DNA of 47,607 bases from an uncultured Oscillospiraceae bacterium (GTDB lineage Bacteria > Bacillota > Clostridia > Oscillospirales > Oscillospiraceae), in contig CAJFQQ010000020.1 in NCBI GenBank assembly GCA_904419145.1, forward strand, positions 1-47,607. Direction: 5' to 3'. The position numbers and the translations under genes are program-made. Under the pieces are notes generated by a model. That model was not told the origin of the DNA, did not search any database, and was given only the letters and a program-made list of their open reading frames with translations. Below are positions 27,165-35,474 of this stretch, piece after piece (position 1 is the stretch's first letter; every line of letters starts with the position of its first letter).

Positions 27165-28907
27165 GTGAGAAGCAAAAAAAAGTATCCGCTGACCTATTTC
27201 CTCAAAGGATACGGCCGGCAGAGTATTTTGGCCCCCCTGTTCAAGCTGCTGGAGGCCCTGTTTGACCTGTTCGTGCCCCTGGTGGTGGCTGAGATTATCG
27301 ACGTGGGCATTGCCCAGAATGACATTCCCTTTATACTCCGCTGCTGCGTGCTGCTGATCGCCTTGGGGGTGATCGGGCTGGTCTGCTCCATTACAGCCCA
27401 GTGGTTTGCTGCTGAGGCGGCCATCGCCTGTGCCACCTCCATGCGGCATACCCTGTTTCAGCACATCCAGACGCTGGATTTCTCCCAGATGGATACCCTG
27501 GGCGGCAGTACCCTCATCACCCGTCTGACCAGCGACATCAACCAGGTGCAGAACGGGCTGAACATGGCCCTGCGCCTGTTCCTGCGCTCCCCCTTCATTG
27601 TGCTGGGCAGCGTAGTTATGGCTTTTACCATTGACAGTCGGGTGGCCCTGGTGTTTGTGGCGACGGTGCCCCTCCTCAGCCTGATCGTCTTCGGGATCAT
27701 GCGCCTCACCAGCCCCATGTATAAAAAGACCCAGGGGCAGCTGGACCGGGTCCTCCGCCTGACCCGGGAGAATCTCACCGGCGTCCGGGTGGTCCGGGCC
27801 TTTGGCCGGGAGGACGAGGAGGTCCGGCAGTTTGACCAGGAGAACCAGCAGCTGACCCGCATCCAGCTGCGTGTGGGACGGCTGTCCGCCCTGATGAACC
27901 CCATGACCTATGTGGTGGTGAACCTGGCGTCGGTGGCCGTGCTGTACGTGGGCGGACTGCAGGTGGAAGGCGGTATCCTCCTCAGCGGCGACGTCTATGC
28001 CCTCATCAATTACATGAGCCAGATCCTGGTGGAGCTGGTGAAGCTGGCCAACACCATTGTGCTGGTGAGCAAGGCCATGGCCTGCACCAGCCGCATCCAG
28101 TCGGTGCTGGATCTGGAGCCCCAGATGGCATTTTCCGAGCAGCCGGTGGATCTGGGCGGGCCGGAGGCCATCGGGTTTACCGATGTATCCCTCACCTATG
28201 CCGACGCCGACGGGGAGAGCCTCCAGGATCTCTCCTTCTCTGTCCGCCGGGGGGAGACCTTCGGCATCATCGGCGGCACCGGCAGCGGCAAGTCCAGCGT
28301 GGTGAATCTGATCCCCCGGTTCTATGACGCCACCGCTGGCCAGGTTCGGCTGTTCGGGCACCCCATCCAGGACTATCCCAAGGAGCAGCTCCGGCACACG
28401 GTGGGGATCGTCCCCCAGCGCGCCCAGCTCTTCTCCGGCACCATCCGCTCCAACCTGCTCTGGGGCAATGAGAACGCCACGGACGAGGAGCTGTGGGCAG
28501 CCCTGGAGACGGCACAGGCGGCGGAGTTTGTCCGCGGAAAGCCCCTGGGGCTGGACGAGGAGGTGGAGCAGGGCGGGCGCAACCTCTCCGGCGGCCAGCG
28601 CCAGCGCCTTACCATCGCCCGGGCTCTGGTGAAGCAGCCGGAGATCCTGATTCTGGACGACAGCGCCAGCGCGCTGGACTTTGCCACTGACGCCGCCCTC
28701 CGCAGGGCCCTGAAGGCCCTGCCCGGGGATCTGACGGTGGTGATCGTCAGCCAGCGCACCTCCAGCCTCCAGCATGCCGACCAGATCCTGGTGCTGGAGG
28801 ACGGCCATCCGGCGGGGCTGGGGAACCATCAGCAGCTGATGGAGACCTGCGGGGTGTACCGTGAGATCTATGACAGTCAGTTCCAGAGAGGGGGGGAGTC
28901 CGCATGA
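27165..28907 (+). CDS. Heterodimeric ABC exporter, subunit with degenerate nucleotide site
   Basis: 580 residues from GTG 27165, preceded by AGGAGGAATTT. Six-helix membrane domain (about 20-310), then an NBD with Walker A IGGTGSGKSSVVNLIPRF, signature NLSGGQRQRLTIARALV, but Walker B ILILDDSASALDFATD, with Asp in place of the catalytic Glu, and Gln in place of the H-loop His (IVSQRTSSLQHAD). Those changes are the hallmark of the degenerate partner of heterodimeric exporters. The next gene overlaps by four bases and supplies the canonical catalytic residues. Export substrate unknown; control by the divergent LysR is plausible. Confidence 0.93.
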   Translation: MRSKKKYPLTYFLKGYGRQSILAPLFKLLEALFDLFVPLVVAEIIDVGIAQNDIPFILRCCVLLIALGVIGLVCSITAQWFAAEAAIACATSMRHTLFQHIQTLDFSQMDTLGGSTLITRLTSDINQVQNGLNMALRLFLRSPFIVLGSVVMAFTIDSRVALVFVATVPLLSLIVFGIMRLTSPMYKKTQGQLDRVLRLTRENLTGVRVVRAFGREDEEVRQFDQENQQLTRIQLRVGRLSALMNPMTYVVVNLASVAVLYVGGLQVEGGILLSGDVYALINYMSQILVELVKLANTIVLVSKAMACTSRIQSVLDLEPQMAFSEQPVDLGGPEAIGFTDVSLTYADADGESLQDLSFSVRRGETFGIIGGTGSGKSSVVNLIPRFYDATAGQVRLFGHPIQDYPKEQLRHTVGIVPQRAQLFSGTIRSNLLWGNENATDEELWAALETAQAAEFVRGKPLGLDEEVEQGGRNLSGGQRQRLTIARALVKQPEILILDDSASALDFATDAALRRALKALPGDLTVVIVSQRTSSLQHADQILVLEDGHPAGLGNHQQLMETCGVYREIYDSQFQRGGESA

Positions 28908-30679
28908 GTGCAAAGAAAAAACAACAGGCCATGAACAAGGCGGTCCTGCGGCGGGTTCTCCGCAGCATCCGGCCCTACCGGGTGTTCCTGGTGCTGAGCC
29001 TGGTACTGGCTGCGGTCAGCGTGGGGACCCAGCTGCTGGTGCCGGTCCTCACCGGCAATGCCATTGACCAGATGCTGGGGGCCGGACAGGTCGACTTCCC
29101 GGCCCTGCTGGAGATTTTGGCGGCCATCGCCGTCTCCGTGGGAATCACGGCGTTGGCCCAGTGGGGCATGAACGAGTGCAACAACCGCATGACCTTCTGC
29201 GTCAGCCGGGATCTGCGCAACGCGGCCATCCGGAAGATCCAGGTGCTGCCCCTCAAATACCTGGACGGCCACCCCACCGGGGATCTGGTCAGCCGGGTCA
29301 TTGCGGATGTGGATACCTTCTCAGACGGCCTGCTCATGGGCTTCACACAGCTCTTCAGCGGCGTGCTGACGGTGGTGGGGACCTTGGGCTTCATGCTGTA
29401 TCTCAATGTGCCCATCACGCTGGTCGTGGTGGTGATTACGCCGCTGAGCATCTTCACCGCCGCCTTTATTGCCACCCACAGCGAGAAATACTTCCGCCGG
29501 CAGAGCGAGGTCCGCGGCGAACAGACCGCCCTGGTCAGCGAGATGATCGACGGGCAGAAGGTGGTCCAGGCCTTCTCCCAGGAGGCGAGGAATGTGGAGC
29601 GCTATGACGAGATCAACGCCCGCCTCCAGCACGCCAGCCTCCGGGCGGTGTTTTACAGCAGCCTGACGAACCCCGTGACCCGCTTTGTCAACAGCATGGT
29701 CTATGCCGGCGTCGCCATCGCCGGGGCGATGTTTGCGGTAAACGGCGGCATCACCGTGGGGAACCTCACCAGCTTTCTGGGCTACGCCAACCAGTACACC
29801 AAGCCCTTCAACGAGATCTCCGGCGTGGTGACAGAGCTGCAGAATGCCCTGACCTGTGCCGGGCGGCTCTTTGAACTGCTGGACGAGGCAGAGCAGGTGC
29901 CCGACGCCCCGGACGCCCTGGACCTCCCTGCCGGCGACGTCACCGGCGCGGTGGATCTGACTCACGTGGCCTTCCGCTATGAGGCGGACCGCCCCCTCAT
30001 CGAGGATCTGAACCTCTCGGTCCGGTCCGGCCAGCACATTGCCATCGTGGGGCCCACCGGCTGCGGAAAGACCACCCTCATCAACCTCCTCATGCGCTTT
30101 TACGACGTGGACGGCGGGTCCATTGCCGTCAGCGGCCACGATATCCGCACCCTGACCCGCCGCTCCCTCCGGGGCAGCTACGGCATGGTCCTTCAGGACA
30201 CCTGGCTGAAATCCGGCACCATCCGGGACAATATTGCCTACGGCCGGCCCGACGCCACGGAGGAGGAGATCATCGCCGCCGCCAAGCGGGCCCACGCCCA
30301 CAGCTTCATCAAGCGCCTGCCCGGCGGCTATAACAGCGTGGTCACCGAGGACGGCGGCAACCTGAGCCAGGGGCAGAAGCAGCTGCTGTGCATCGCCCGG
30401 GTGATGCTCTACCTGCCGCCTATGCTGATCCTGGACGAGGCCACCAGCTCCATCGATACCCGCACGGAGCTGAAGATCCAGGATGCCTTCGGCCAGATGA
30501 TGGCGGGCCGCACCAGCTTCATCGTAGCCCACCGCCTGTCCACCATCCGGGAGGCGGATGTGATCCTGGTCATGCGGGACGGCCACATCGTGGAGCAGGG
30601 CCGTCACGAGGAGCTGATGGCGAAAAACGGATTCTACGCCAAGCTCTACAACAGCCAGTTTGAAGGTGTGCAGATCTAG
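28904..30679 (+). CDS. Heterodimeric ABC exporter, catalytic subunit
   Basis: 591 residues, ATG overlapping the upstream stop (ATGA). Membrane domain with six helices, then an NBD with Walker A VGPTGCGKTTLINLLMRF, signature NLSQGQKQLLCIARVML (LSQGQ instead of LSGGQ), canonical Walker B MLILDEATSSIDTRTE and H-loop FIVAHRLSTIREAD. Its catalytic Glu and His complement the degenerate subunit. The variant signature would face the degenerate site of the partner and the partner's LSGGQ the consensus site, as in TM287/288-like exporters. A strong terminator follows. Confidence 0.93.
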   Translation: MSAKKKQQAMNKAVLRRVLRSIRPYRVFLVLSLVLAAVSVGTQLLVPVLTGNAIDQMLGAGQVDFPALLEILAAIAVSVGITALAQWGMNECNNRMTFCVSRDLRNAAIRKIQVLPLKYLDGHPTGDLVSRVIADVDTFSDGLLMGFTQLFSGVLTVVGTLGFMLYLNVPITLVVVVITPLSIFTAAFIATHSEKYFRRQSEVRGEQTALVSEMIDGQKVVQAFSQEARNVERYDEINARLQHASLRAVFYSSLTNPVTRFVNSMVYAGVAIAGAMFAVNGGITVGNLTSFLGYANQYTKPFNEISGVVTELQNALTCAGRLFELLDEAEQVPDAPDALDLPAGDVTGAVDLTHVAFRYEADRPLIEDLNLSVRSGQHIAIVGPTGCGKTTLINLLMRFYDVDGGSIAVSGHDIRTLTRRSLRGSYGMVLQDTWLKSGTIRDNIAYGRPDATEEEIIAAAKRAHAHSFIKRLPGGYNSVVTEDGGNLSQGQKQLLCIARVMLYLPPMLILDEATSSIDTRTELKIQDAFGQMMAGRTSFIVAHRLSTIREADVILVMRDGHIVEQGRHEELMAKNGFYAKLYNSQFEGVQI

Positions 30680-30689
30680 CCTATAAAAA

Positions 30690-30732
30690 TGCTGACCGCC
30701 GTCAGACAACTCGTCTGGCGGCGGCCTTGTTT
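30690..30732. terminator. Terminator between the exporter operon and dpaL (convergent)
   Basis: Stem GACCGCCGTCAGAC (30694-30707) with GTCTGGCGGCGGCC (30713-30726), two G-U pairs, followed by TTGTTTG on the plus strand; an A-run precedes it for the minus strand. Confidence 0.85.
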
Positions 30733-30742
30733 GTATTGCAGG

Positions 30743-31966
30743 TTATACCGTTGCGTACTCCCCATCCCACAGCACCTTGCGGAACTTCATGGGATCGGTG
30801 TTGCCTTCTGTTGAGAACAGGAGAACCTGGCTGAACCGATCCAGCTCCAGGTAGTCCCGGAGGTCCTTGTATCGGTCCGTCTCCATCAGCGCGGCGATGA
30901 GGCCCATGCCCACCGCGCCGGACTCCCCGGAGATCACCGTGGGATCCCCCTTCACCGGAACGCCCAGCATCCGCATGCCCCGGGCGCTGACCCAGTCCGG
31001 GCAGGAGACAAAGGCGGAGACGTGGTTGCGGAGGATATCCCAGGAGATGGTGTTGGGCTCCCCGCAGGCGAGGCCCGCCATGATGGTCTTCAGATCCCCC
31101 TCCACGATGCGGGGCTGGCCGTCTCCGGCCAGGGCGCCCCGGTACAGGCAGTCCGCCGCCCGGGCCTCCATGACGATAAACTTGGGCGGAGCGGAGGGGA
31201 AGAGGTTGGCAAAGTAGCCGATAACGGCCCCGGCCAGACTTCCCACGCCGGCTTGGACAAAGACATGGGTGGGGCGGTTGATCTCCATCTGGCGCAGCTG
31301 CTCGGCGGCCTCGCTGGCCATGGTGCCGTAGCCCTGCATGATCCAGGAGGGGATCTCCTCGTAGCCGGGCCAGGCGGTATCCTGGACAATGACGCCGTGC
31401 TTTGTTTGGGCGGCCTCGGCGGCGGCCATGCGGACGCAGTCGTCGTAGTTCACGTCCTCAATGGTGACCTGGGCGCCCTCCTTGGCGATGTTATCAAAGC
31501 GGGCCTGGCTGCTGCCCTTGGGCATGTGGACCACAGCCTTCTGCCCCAGCTTGTGGGCCGCCCAGGCCACGCCGCGGCCGTGGTTACCGTCGGTGGCGGT
31601 GAAGAAGGTGGCCTGACCGAATTCCTTGCGGAAGCTCTCGCTGGTGAGATAGTCATAGGTCATCTCGCTGACGTCCTTGCCCATCTGCTGGGCGATGTAG
31701 CGGGCCATGGCAAAGGAGCCGCCCAGCACCTTGAAAGCGTTGAGCCCAAAGCGGTAGGACTCATCCTTTACGAACAGGCCGCCCAGGCCCAGATACTTGG
31801 CCATCCCGTCCAGCCGGGCCAGAGGGGTGATGGAGTACTGGGGGAAGCTGCTGTGGAAGAAGCGGGCCTTGGCCACGTTGCTCAGTGACATGATGGACAG
31901 CTCCTTGTCCTCGCTGGGGGGCATGTGGTTGTCTACCCATTGAATGGATTCCTGCATCATCGTCAT
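30743..31966 (-). CDS. dpaL: Diaminopropionate ammonia-lyase
   Basis: A PLP enzyme (YgeX type) that splits 2,3-diaminopropionate into pyruvate and two ammonia. 407 residues, close to the usual 395-410. The PLP-lysine motif is RFGLNAFKVLGGSFAMARYI; other typical parts are TFFTATDGNHGRGVAWAAHK, VFVQAGVGSLAGAVIGYFAN, EARAADCLYRGALAGD and the C-terminal GESGAVGMGLIAALMETD. The start is ATG 31964-31966, but GGAGAGGA is only one base away, so ATG 31958-31960 (two codons on) may be the true start. It is alone, not with the other purine/carbamoyl ygeW-Y genes that accompany it elsewhere. It would help use a non-protein amino acid as carbon and nitrogen source. Confidence 0.95.
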   Translation of the reverse strand: MTMMQESIQWVDNHMPPSEDKELSIMSLSNVAKARFFHSSFPQYSITPLARLDGMAKYLGLGGLFVKDESYRFGLNAFKVLGGSFAMARYIAQQMGKDVSEMTYDYLTSESFRKEFGQATFFTATDGNHGRGVAWAAHKLGQKAVVHMPKGSSQARFDNIAKEGAQVTIEDVNYDDCVRMAAAEAAQTKHGVIVQDTAWPGYEEIPSWIMQGYGTMASEAAEQLRQMEINRPTHVFVQAGVGSLAGAVIGYFANLFPSAPPKFIVMEARAADCLYRGALAGDGQPRIVEGDLKTIMAGLACGEPNTISWDILRNHVSAFVSCPDWVSARGMRMLGVPVKGDPTVISGESGAVGMGLIAALMETDRYKDLRDYLELDRFSQVLLFSTEGNTDPMKFRKVLWDGEYATV

Positions 31967-32017
31967 TCCTCTCCAAAAATAGTTTGAATATCTAATTTTT
32001 TGTTTGATTCCGCCGAT

Positions 32018-32045
32018 ATCATATCATACTCAGGGCGGAAGTCAA
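32018..32045 (-). promoter_or_regulatory. dpaL promoter with inverted repeat
   Basis: Minus-strand TTGACT (32040-32045) and TATGAT (32018-32023), spacing 16. An inverted repeat TTCCGCC (32008-32014) and GGCGGAA (32034-32040) spans the -10 element, a position suited to repression. Confidence 0.7.
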
Positions 32046-32095
32046 GGGGCTGGCAAGAAATTTTGTTGTAGAAGCCGGGACATCGACTTTCCGTA

Positions 32096-32123
32096 TTGCG
32101 CCAGGGGAAAAATCTGGTATACT
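32096..32123 (+). promoter_or_regulatory. Promoter of the alcohol dehydrogenase gene
   Basis: TTGCGC (32096-32101) and TATACT (32118-32123), spacing 16, about 36 bases before the start codon. Confidence 0.65.
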
Positions 32124-32158
32124 ATAACCAATCTATCTGATAGGGAGGGCATATCCTT

Positions 32159-33337
32159 ATGTATGATTTCACCTATTATACCCCGACCAAAGTGGTCTTT
32201 GGCCGGGACGCGGAATCTCAGATCGGCGCACTGGTCCGGGAACAGGGGTGCAGCAAGGTGCTGATCCACTACGGCGGCGGCAGCGCCAAGCGCTCCGGCC
32301 TGCTGGATACGGTGACCACCTCGCTGGACAGCGCCGGGGTCTCCTACATCACCCTGGGCGGCGTGGTGCCCAACCCCCGGCTGAGCCTGGTCTATGAGGG
32401 CATCCGCCTCAGCAAGGAGGCCGGAGTGGACTTTATCCTGGCCGTTGGGGGCGGCAGCGTCATCGACTCCTCCAAGGCCATCGCCTACGGCCTTGCCAAC
32501 GAGGGGGATGTGTGGGACTTCTACTGCGGCAAGCGCACCCCCACCGCCTGCTATCCGGTGGGCGCGGTGCTGACCATCGCCGCGGCGGGCAGCGAGATGA
32601 GCAACTCCTCCGTCATCACCAACGAGGATGGCTGGAGCAAGCGGGGCTACAACAACGACATCTGCCGGCCCAAGTTTGCCGTGATGAACCCGGAGCGGAC
32701 CATGACCCTGCCGGATTATCAGACCGCCAGCGGCTGTGTGGACATTATGATGCACACCATGGAGCGCTACCTGGGCCACGGGGACACCATGGAGCTCACC
32801 GACGCCCTGGCCGAGGGCCTGCTGCGCACGGTGATGAAGGACGCTGTCATCCTCCGGGACGATCCCAAGAACTACGACGCCCGGGCGGAGGTCATGTGGG
32901 CCAGCAGCCTCAGCCACAACGGCCTCACCGGCTGCGGCAGCGACGGCGGCGACTGGGCCTCCCACCGGCTGGAGCATGAGATCGGCGGCATGTTCGACGT
33001 GGCCCACGGGGCGGGCCTTGCCGCCATCTGGGGCAGCTGGGCCCGGTATGTCTACCGGGAGCGGCCGGACCGCTTTGCCAAGCTGGCGGTGAATGTGCTG
33101 GGGGTCCAGCCCGCGGCTACCGACGAGGAGACCGCCCTGCTGGGGATTGCCGCCATGGAGGACTTCTACCGCTCCATCCACATGCCCACAAACATGCGGG
33201 AGCTGGGCCTCAACGTGACGGACGAGCAGCTGGAGGAGCTGGCGGACAAGTGCAGCGCCACAGCCGGCGACAACCTGGGCAAGATGAAGGTCCTCCACCG
33301 GGCCGACATGCTGGCCATCTACACCGCGGCCCGCTGA
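32159..33337 (+). CDS. Iron-containing alcohol dehydrogenase (butanol dehydrogenase/YqhD-like)
   Basis: 392 residues from ATG 32159-32161 with GGGAGGGC upstream. NAD(P)H-dependent reduction of aldehydes to alcohols at an Fe(II) centre. Features: N-terminal TPTKVVFGRDAESQIGALVR, cofactor-binding VGGGSVIDSSKAIAYG, metal-site Asp and His in SGCVDIMMHTMERYLGHGD, and the second His pair in RLEHEIGGMFDVAHGAGLAA. These are all in the butanol-dehydrogenase subgroup. In a fermenter it would consume reducing equivalents. It diverges from dpaL and is followed after five bases by a small DUF1653-like gene. Confidence 0.95.
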   Translation: MYDFTYYTPTKVVFGRDAESQIGALVREQGCSKVLIHYGGGSAKRSGLLDTVTTSLDSAGVSYITLGGVVPNPRLSLVYEGIRLSKEAGVDFILAVGGGSVIDSSKAIAYGLANEGDVWDFYCGKRTPTACYPVGAVLTIAAAGSEMSNSSVITNEDGWSKRGYNNDICRPKFAVMNPERTMTLPDYQTASGCVDIMMHTMERYLGHGDTMELTDALAEGLLRTVMKDAVILRDDPKNYDARAEVMWASSLSHNGLTGCGSDGGDWASHRLEHEIGGMFDVAHGAGLAAIWGSWARYVYRERPDRFAKLAVNVLGVQPAATDEETALLGIAAMEDFYRSIHMPTNMRELGLNVTDEQLEELADKCSATAGDNLGKMKVLHRADMLAIYTAAR

Positions 33338-33342
33338 GCGGC

Positions 33343-33555
33343 ATGGAGATCCAACCGGGGCGGTACCGCCACTTTAAGGGCGGAGAGTATGAGGTCATCG
33401 GCGTGGCCCGCCACTCGGAGACCATGGAGGAGCTGGTGGTGTACCGGGCCCTCTACGGGGAGCGGGGGCTGTGGGTGCGCCCGGCGGCCATGTGGCTGGA
33501 GACTGTGGAGCGGGACGGGAAGCAGTTCCAGCGCTTCACCTATATCGGGGACTAG
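33343..33555 (+). CDS. DUF1653-like small protein
   Basis: 70 residues from ATG 33343-33345, five bases after the dehydrogenase stop; the ribosome-binding site is weak, so expression may rely on coupling. Sequence PGRYRHFKGGEYEVIGVARH then EELVVYRALYGERGLWVRPA and FQRFTYIGD is the pattern of the small DUF1653 family (a beta-rich fold with a YRHFKG-type start). No function is established for it. A hairpin with arms CTTTCCGG/CCGGAAAG (33560-33580) follows. Confidence 0.85.
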   Translation: MEIQPGRYRHFKGGEYEVIGVARHSETMEELVVYRALYGERGLWVRPAAMWLETVERDGKQFQRFTYIGD

Positions 33556-33629
33556 CCGGCTTTCCGGGCTTGCCGGAAAGAAACCAGTTGCATTGTTTTC
33601 CAATTTCTGCCATTCTCATAGCAACAAAT

Positions 33630-33651
33630 CCTCCGTGGCAGTCCGCGGAGG
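33630..33651 (+). promoter_or_regulatory. Hairpin holding a competing copy of the aptamer P1 strand
   Basis: CCTCCG (33630-33635) pairs with CGGAGG (33646-33651). Its loop and 3' arm contain AGTCCGCGG (33640-33648), which is identical to the P1 5' strand of the following region at 33668-33676. Confidence 0.4.
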
Positions 33652-33663
33652 CATATGGGCCAG

Positions 33664-33846
33664 AAGAAGTCCGCGGGAGAGCGGGAGCGCGTGCTCCCCG
33701 CCAAAGGCGTGAAACGTGCGGGTGCCCCGGTGGGGCGGGACCGCGGACAGATGGCGTTCTGGAGAATCCCGGACCCTGTTGAGGGAGCCGGGTGCCGAAG
33801 GTGCAGCACGAGGATTCGTCAATCTCTCAGGCAAAAGGACAGGACT
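33664..33846 (+). promoter_or_regulatory. Glycine riboswitch of the symporter gene (degenerate first aptamer, canonical second)
   Basis: The second aptamer (33757-33846) is clear: TTCTGGAGAATC, GTGCCGAAGGTGCAGCA and AATCTCTCAGGCAAAAGGAC. The first segment (33668-33748) has a strong P1 (GTCCGCGG with CCGCGGAC), GGGAGAGCGG and CCGCCAAAGGCGTGAAACG, like the 5' half of a glycine aptamer, but the conserved CTCTCAGG block is missing. The linker GGACAGATGGCG is like those of tandem glycine riboswitches. This suggests a ghost aptamer preceding a functional one. It leads to the symporter gene. Confidence 0.92.
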
Positions 33847-33900
33847 ACTTTCCGCGCCGCCGCGATATACTGATTTTGAGCGGCACAGAAATGGGACATG

Positions 33901-33933
33901 AGGGGGAGTGTTGCCATAGGGCAGCACTCCCCT
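33901..33933 (+). promoter_or_regulatory. Probable expression platform hairpin of the symporter riboswitch
   Basis: AGGGGGAGTGTTGCC (33901-33915) pairs with GGCAGCACTCCCCT (33920-33933), one bulged G. No U-run follows. A second small stem CGTCTC/GAGACG lies at 33938-33957, just before the GAAGGAG site. Control may act on translation or termination; not decidable here. Confidence 0.55.
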
Positions 33934-33978
33934 ACGCCGTCTCTGGCACCTGAGACGATTTGCGAAGGAGTGTGCGTT

Positions 33979-35376
33979 ATGGAAAGGGTTCTGGAGGCTG
34001 TTACCAGCATCAACAGCGCCATCAACAACGTGGTCTGGGGGCCGGTGATGCTGGTGCTCCTGGTGGGCACCGGCGCCTATCTCACCATCCGGACCGGATG
34101 TATCCAGGCCACCCGGTTCGGGTACATCCTGCGAAAAACGGTGGGGTCCCTGTTCAAAAAGTCAGACAAGGACGGCAGGGACTCCAAAAACCTCACCGCC
34201 TTCCAGGCGGTGAGCACGGCCCTGGCTTCCACCGTGGGCACCGGCAACATCGCCGGCGTCACCGGCGCCATTTTTGCCGGTGGCCCGGGGGCGGTGTTCT
34301 GGATGTGGGTGGCGGCCTTCTTCGGCATGTTCACCAAGTTCTCCGAGATTGTTCTGGCGGTCAAATACCGCCAGGTGGACCAGGACGGCACCCATCACGG
34401 CGGCCCCATGTACTATATTGAAAAAGGGCTTGGGATGAAATGGCTGGCGGTGCTGTTTGCCTTCATTGCCGGCATCGCCAGCTTCGGCATCGGAAACATT
34501 GCCCAGGGCGTGGAGATCGCCGGCTCTCTGAAAAGCCTCTTCGGATGGAGCGGCCTCACCTCCGGAATCATCCTGGCGGCTGTGGTGGCGGTGGTGATCC
34601 TGGGCGGCGTCAAGCGCATCGGCCAGATCGCCTCCTATATCGTGCCCTTTATGGCGATTTTCTACGTGCTGGCGGGCATCGCCATCATCGCCCTGCGCAT
34701 CACCGACGTCCCCGCCGCCTTTGCGGCCATTTTCCAGGGCGCCTTCAGCCTGGAGGCTGTGGGCGGCGGCATCTTCGGTTACGCCATCATGGTGGCCATG
34801 CGCAACGGCTTTGCCCGGGGCGTGTTCTCCAACGAGGCGGGCCTTGGCTCCGCCCCCATGGCCCACGCCGCCGCCGAGACCAAGGATCCGGTGGAGCAGG
34901 GCATGTGGGGCGTATTCGAGGTGTTCGTGGACACCATCGTGATCTGCACCATCACCGCCATGGCGGTTCTCCTCTCCGGGGTGCTGAATACACCGGGCGG
35001 GATCGACACCCTGGGGGGCAACGGCGCCGCCGCCGCGGCGGCCTTCAACGTCATCCTCCCCGGGGAGCTGGGGGGCATCGTGCTGCAGATCAGCCTCCTG
35101 TTCTTTGCCCTGACCACGGTGCTGGGCTGGAGCTACTACGGGGAGTGCTGCTGGGGCTATCTCACAGGCAACAATAAGGTGGTGCTGTTTCTCTACAAGG
35201 TGGTGTTCATCCTGGTCTGTGTGGTGGGGGCCACCGGCAGCGGGCAGCTCATGTGGGACATCTCCGACACGCTCAACGGCATGATGGCCATTCCCAACCT
35301 GATCGCCCTGCTGCTCCTCAGCGGCACCACCATCCGCATTACCCGGGAATACTTCCGAAATCCCCTGCACCGATAA
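33979..35376 (+). CDS. Alanine/glycine:sodium symporter (AlsT/GlyP type)
   Basis: 465 residues from ATG 33979-33981, eight bases after GAAGGAG; a longer frame to 33898 reads back through the leader hairpin and is rejected. Eleven or so membrane helices of the AGCS family, with FQAVSTALASTVGTGNIAGV (the conserved N-terminal substrate region), MWVAAFFGMFTKFSEIVLAV, GGPMYYIEKGLGMKW and MRNGFARGVFSNEAGLGSAP. It takes up (or in fermentation may release) alanine or glycine with Na+. The glycine riboswitch just upstream strongly favours glycine as the physiological substrate. It is monocistronic and ends in a bidirectional terminator. Confidence 0.96.
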   Translation: MERVLEAVTSINSAINNVVWGPVMLVLLVGTGAYLTIRTGCIQATRFGYILRKTVGSLFKKSDKDGRDSKNLTAFQAVSTALASTVGTGNIAGVTGAIFAGGPGAVFWMWVAAFFGMFTKFSEIVLAVKYRQVDQDGTHHGGPMYYIEKGLGMKWLAVLFAFIAGIASFGIGNIAQGVEIAGSLKSLFGWSGLTSGIILAAVVAVVILGGVKRIGQIASYIVPFMAIFYVLAGIAIIALRITDVPAAFAAIFQGAFSLEAVGGGIFGYAIMVAMRNGFARGVFSNEAGLGSAPMAHAAAETKDPVEQGMWGVFEVFVDTIVICTITAMAVLLSGVLNTPGGIDTLGGNGAAAAAAFNVILPGELGGIVLQISLLFFALTTVLGWSYYGECCWGYLTGNNKVVLFLYKVVFILVCVVGATGSGQLMWDISDTLNGMMAIPNLIALLLLSGTTIRITREYFRNPLHR

Positions 35377-35383
35377 AAACAGC

Positions 35384-35422
35384 AAAAGAGGCCGCCTGAA
35401 TTTTCAGGCGGCCTCTTTCCTT
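35384..35422. terminator. Bidirectional terminator between the symporter and moaC
   Basis: A 16-bp perfect stem (35385-35400 with 35403-35418) with A-run before and T-run after. The genes converge here. Confidence 0.93.
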
Positions 35423-35474
35423 ATCGTGCATGCGCTTTGTTTGAGGGAAATCAGGGGGCTACGGTTGGCCCGCC

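Noticed and set aside
27069-28913. 614-residue minus-strand open frame
   Set aside because: Antisense shadow of the heterodimeric exporter gene.
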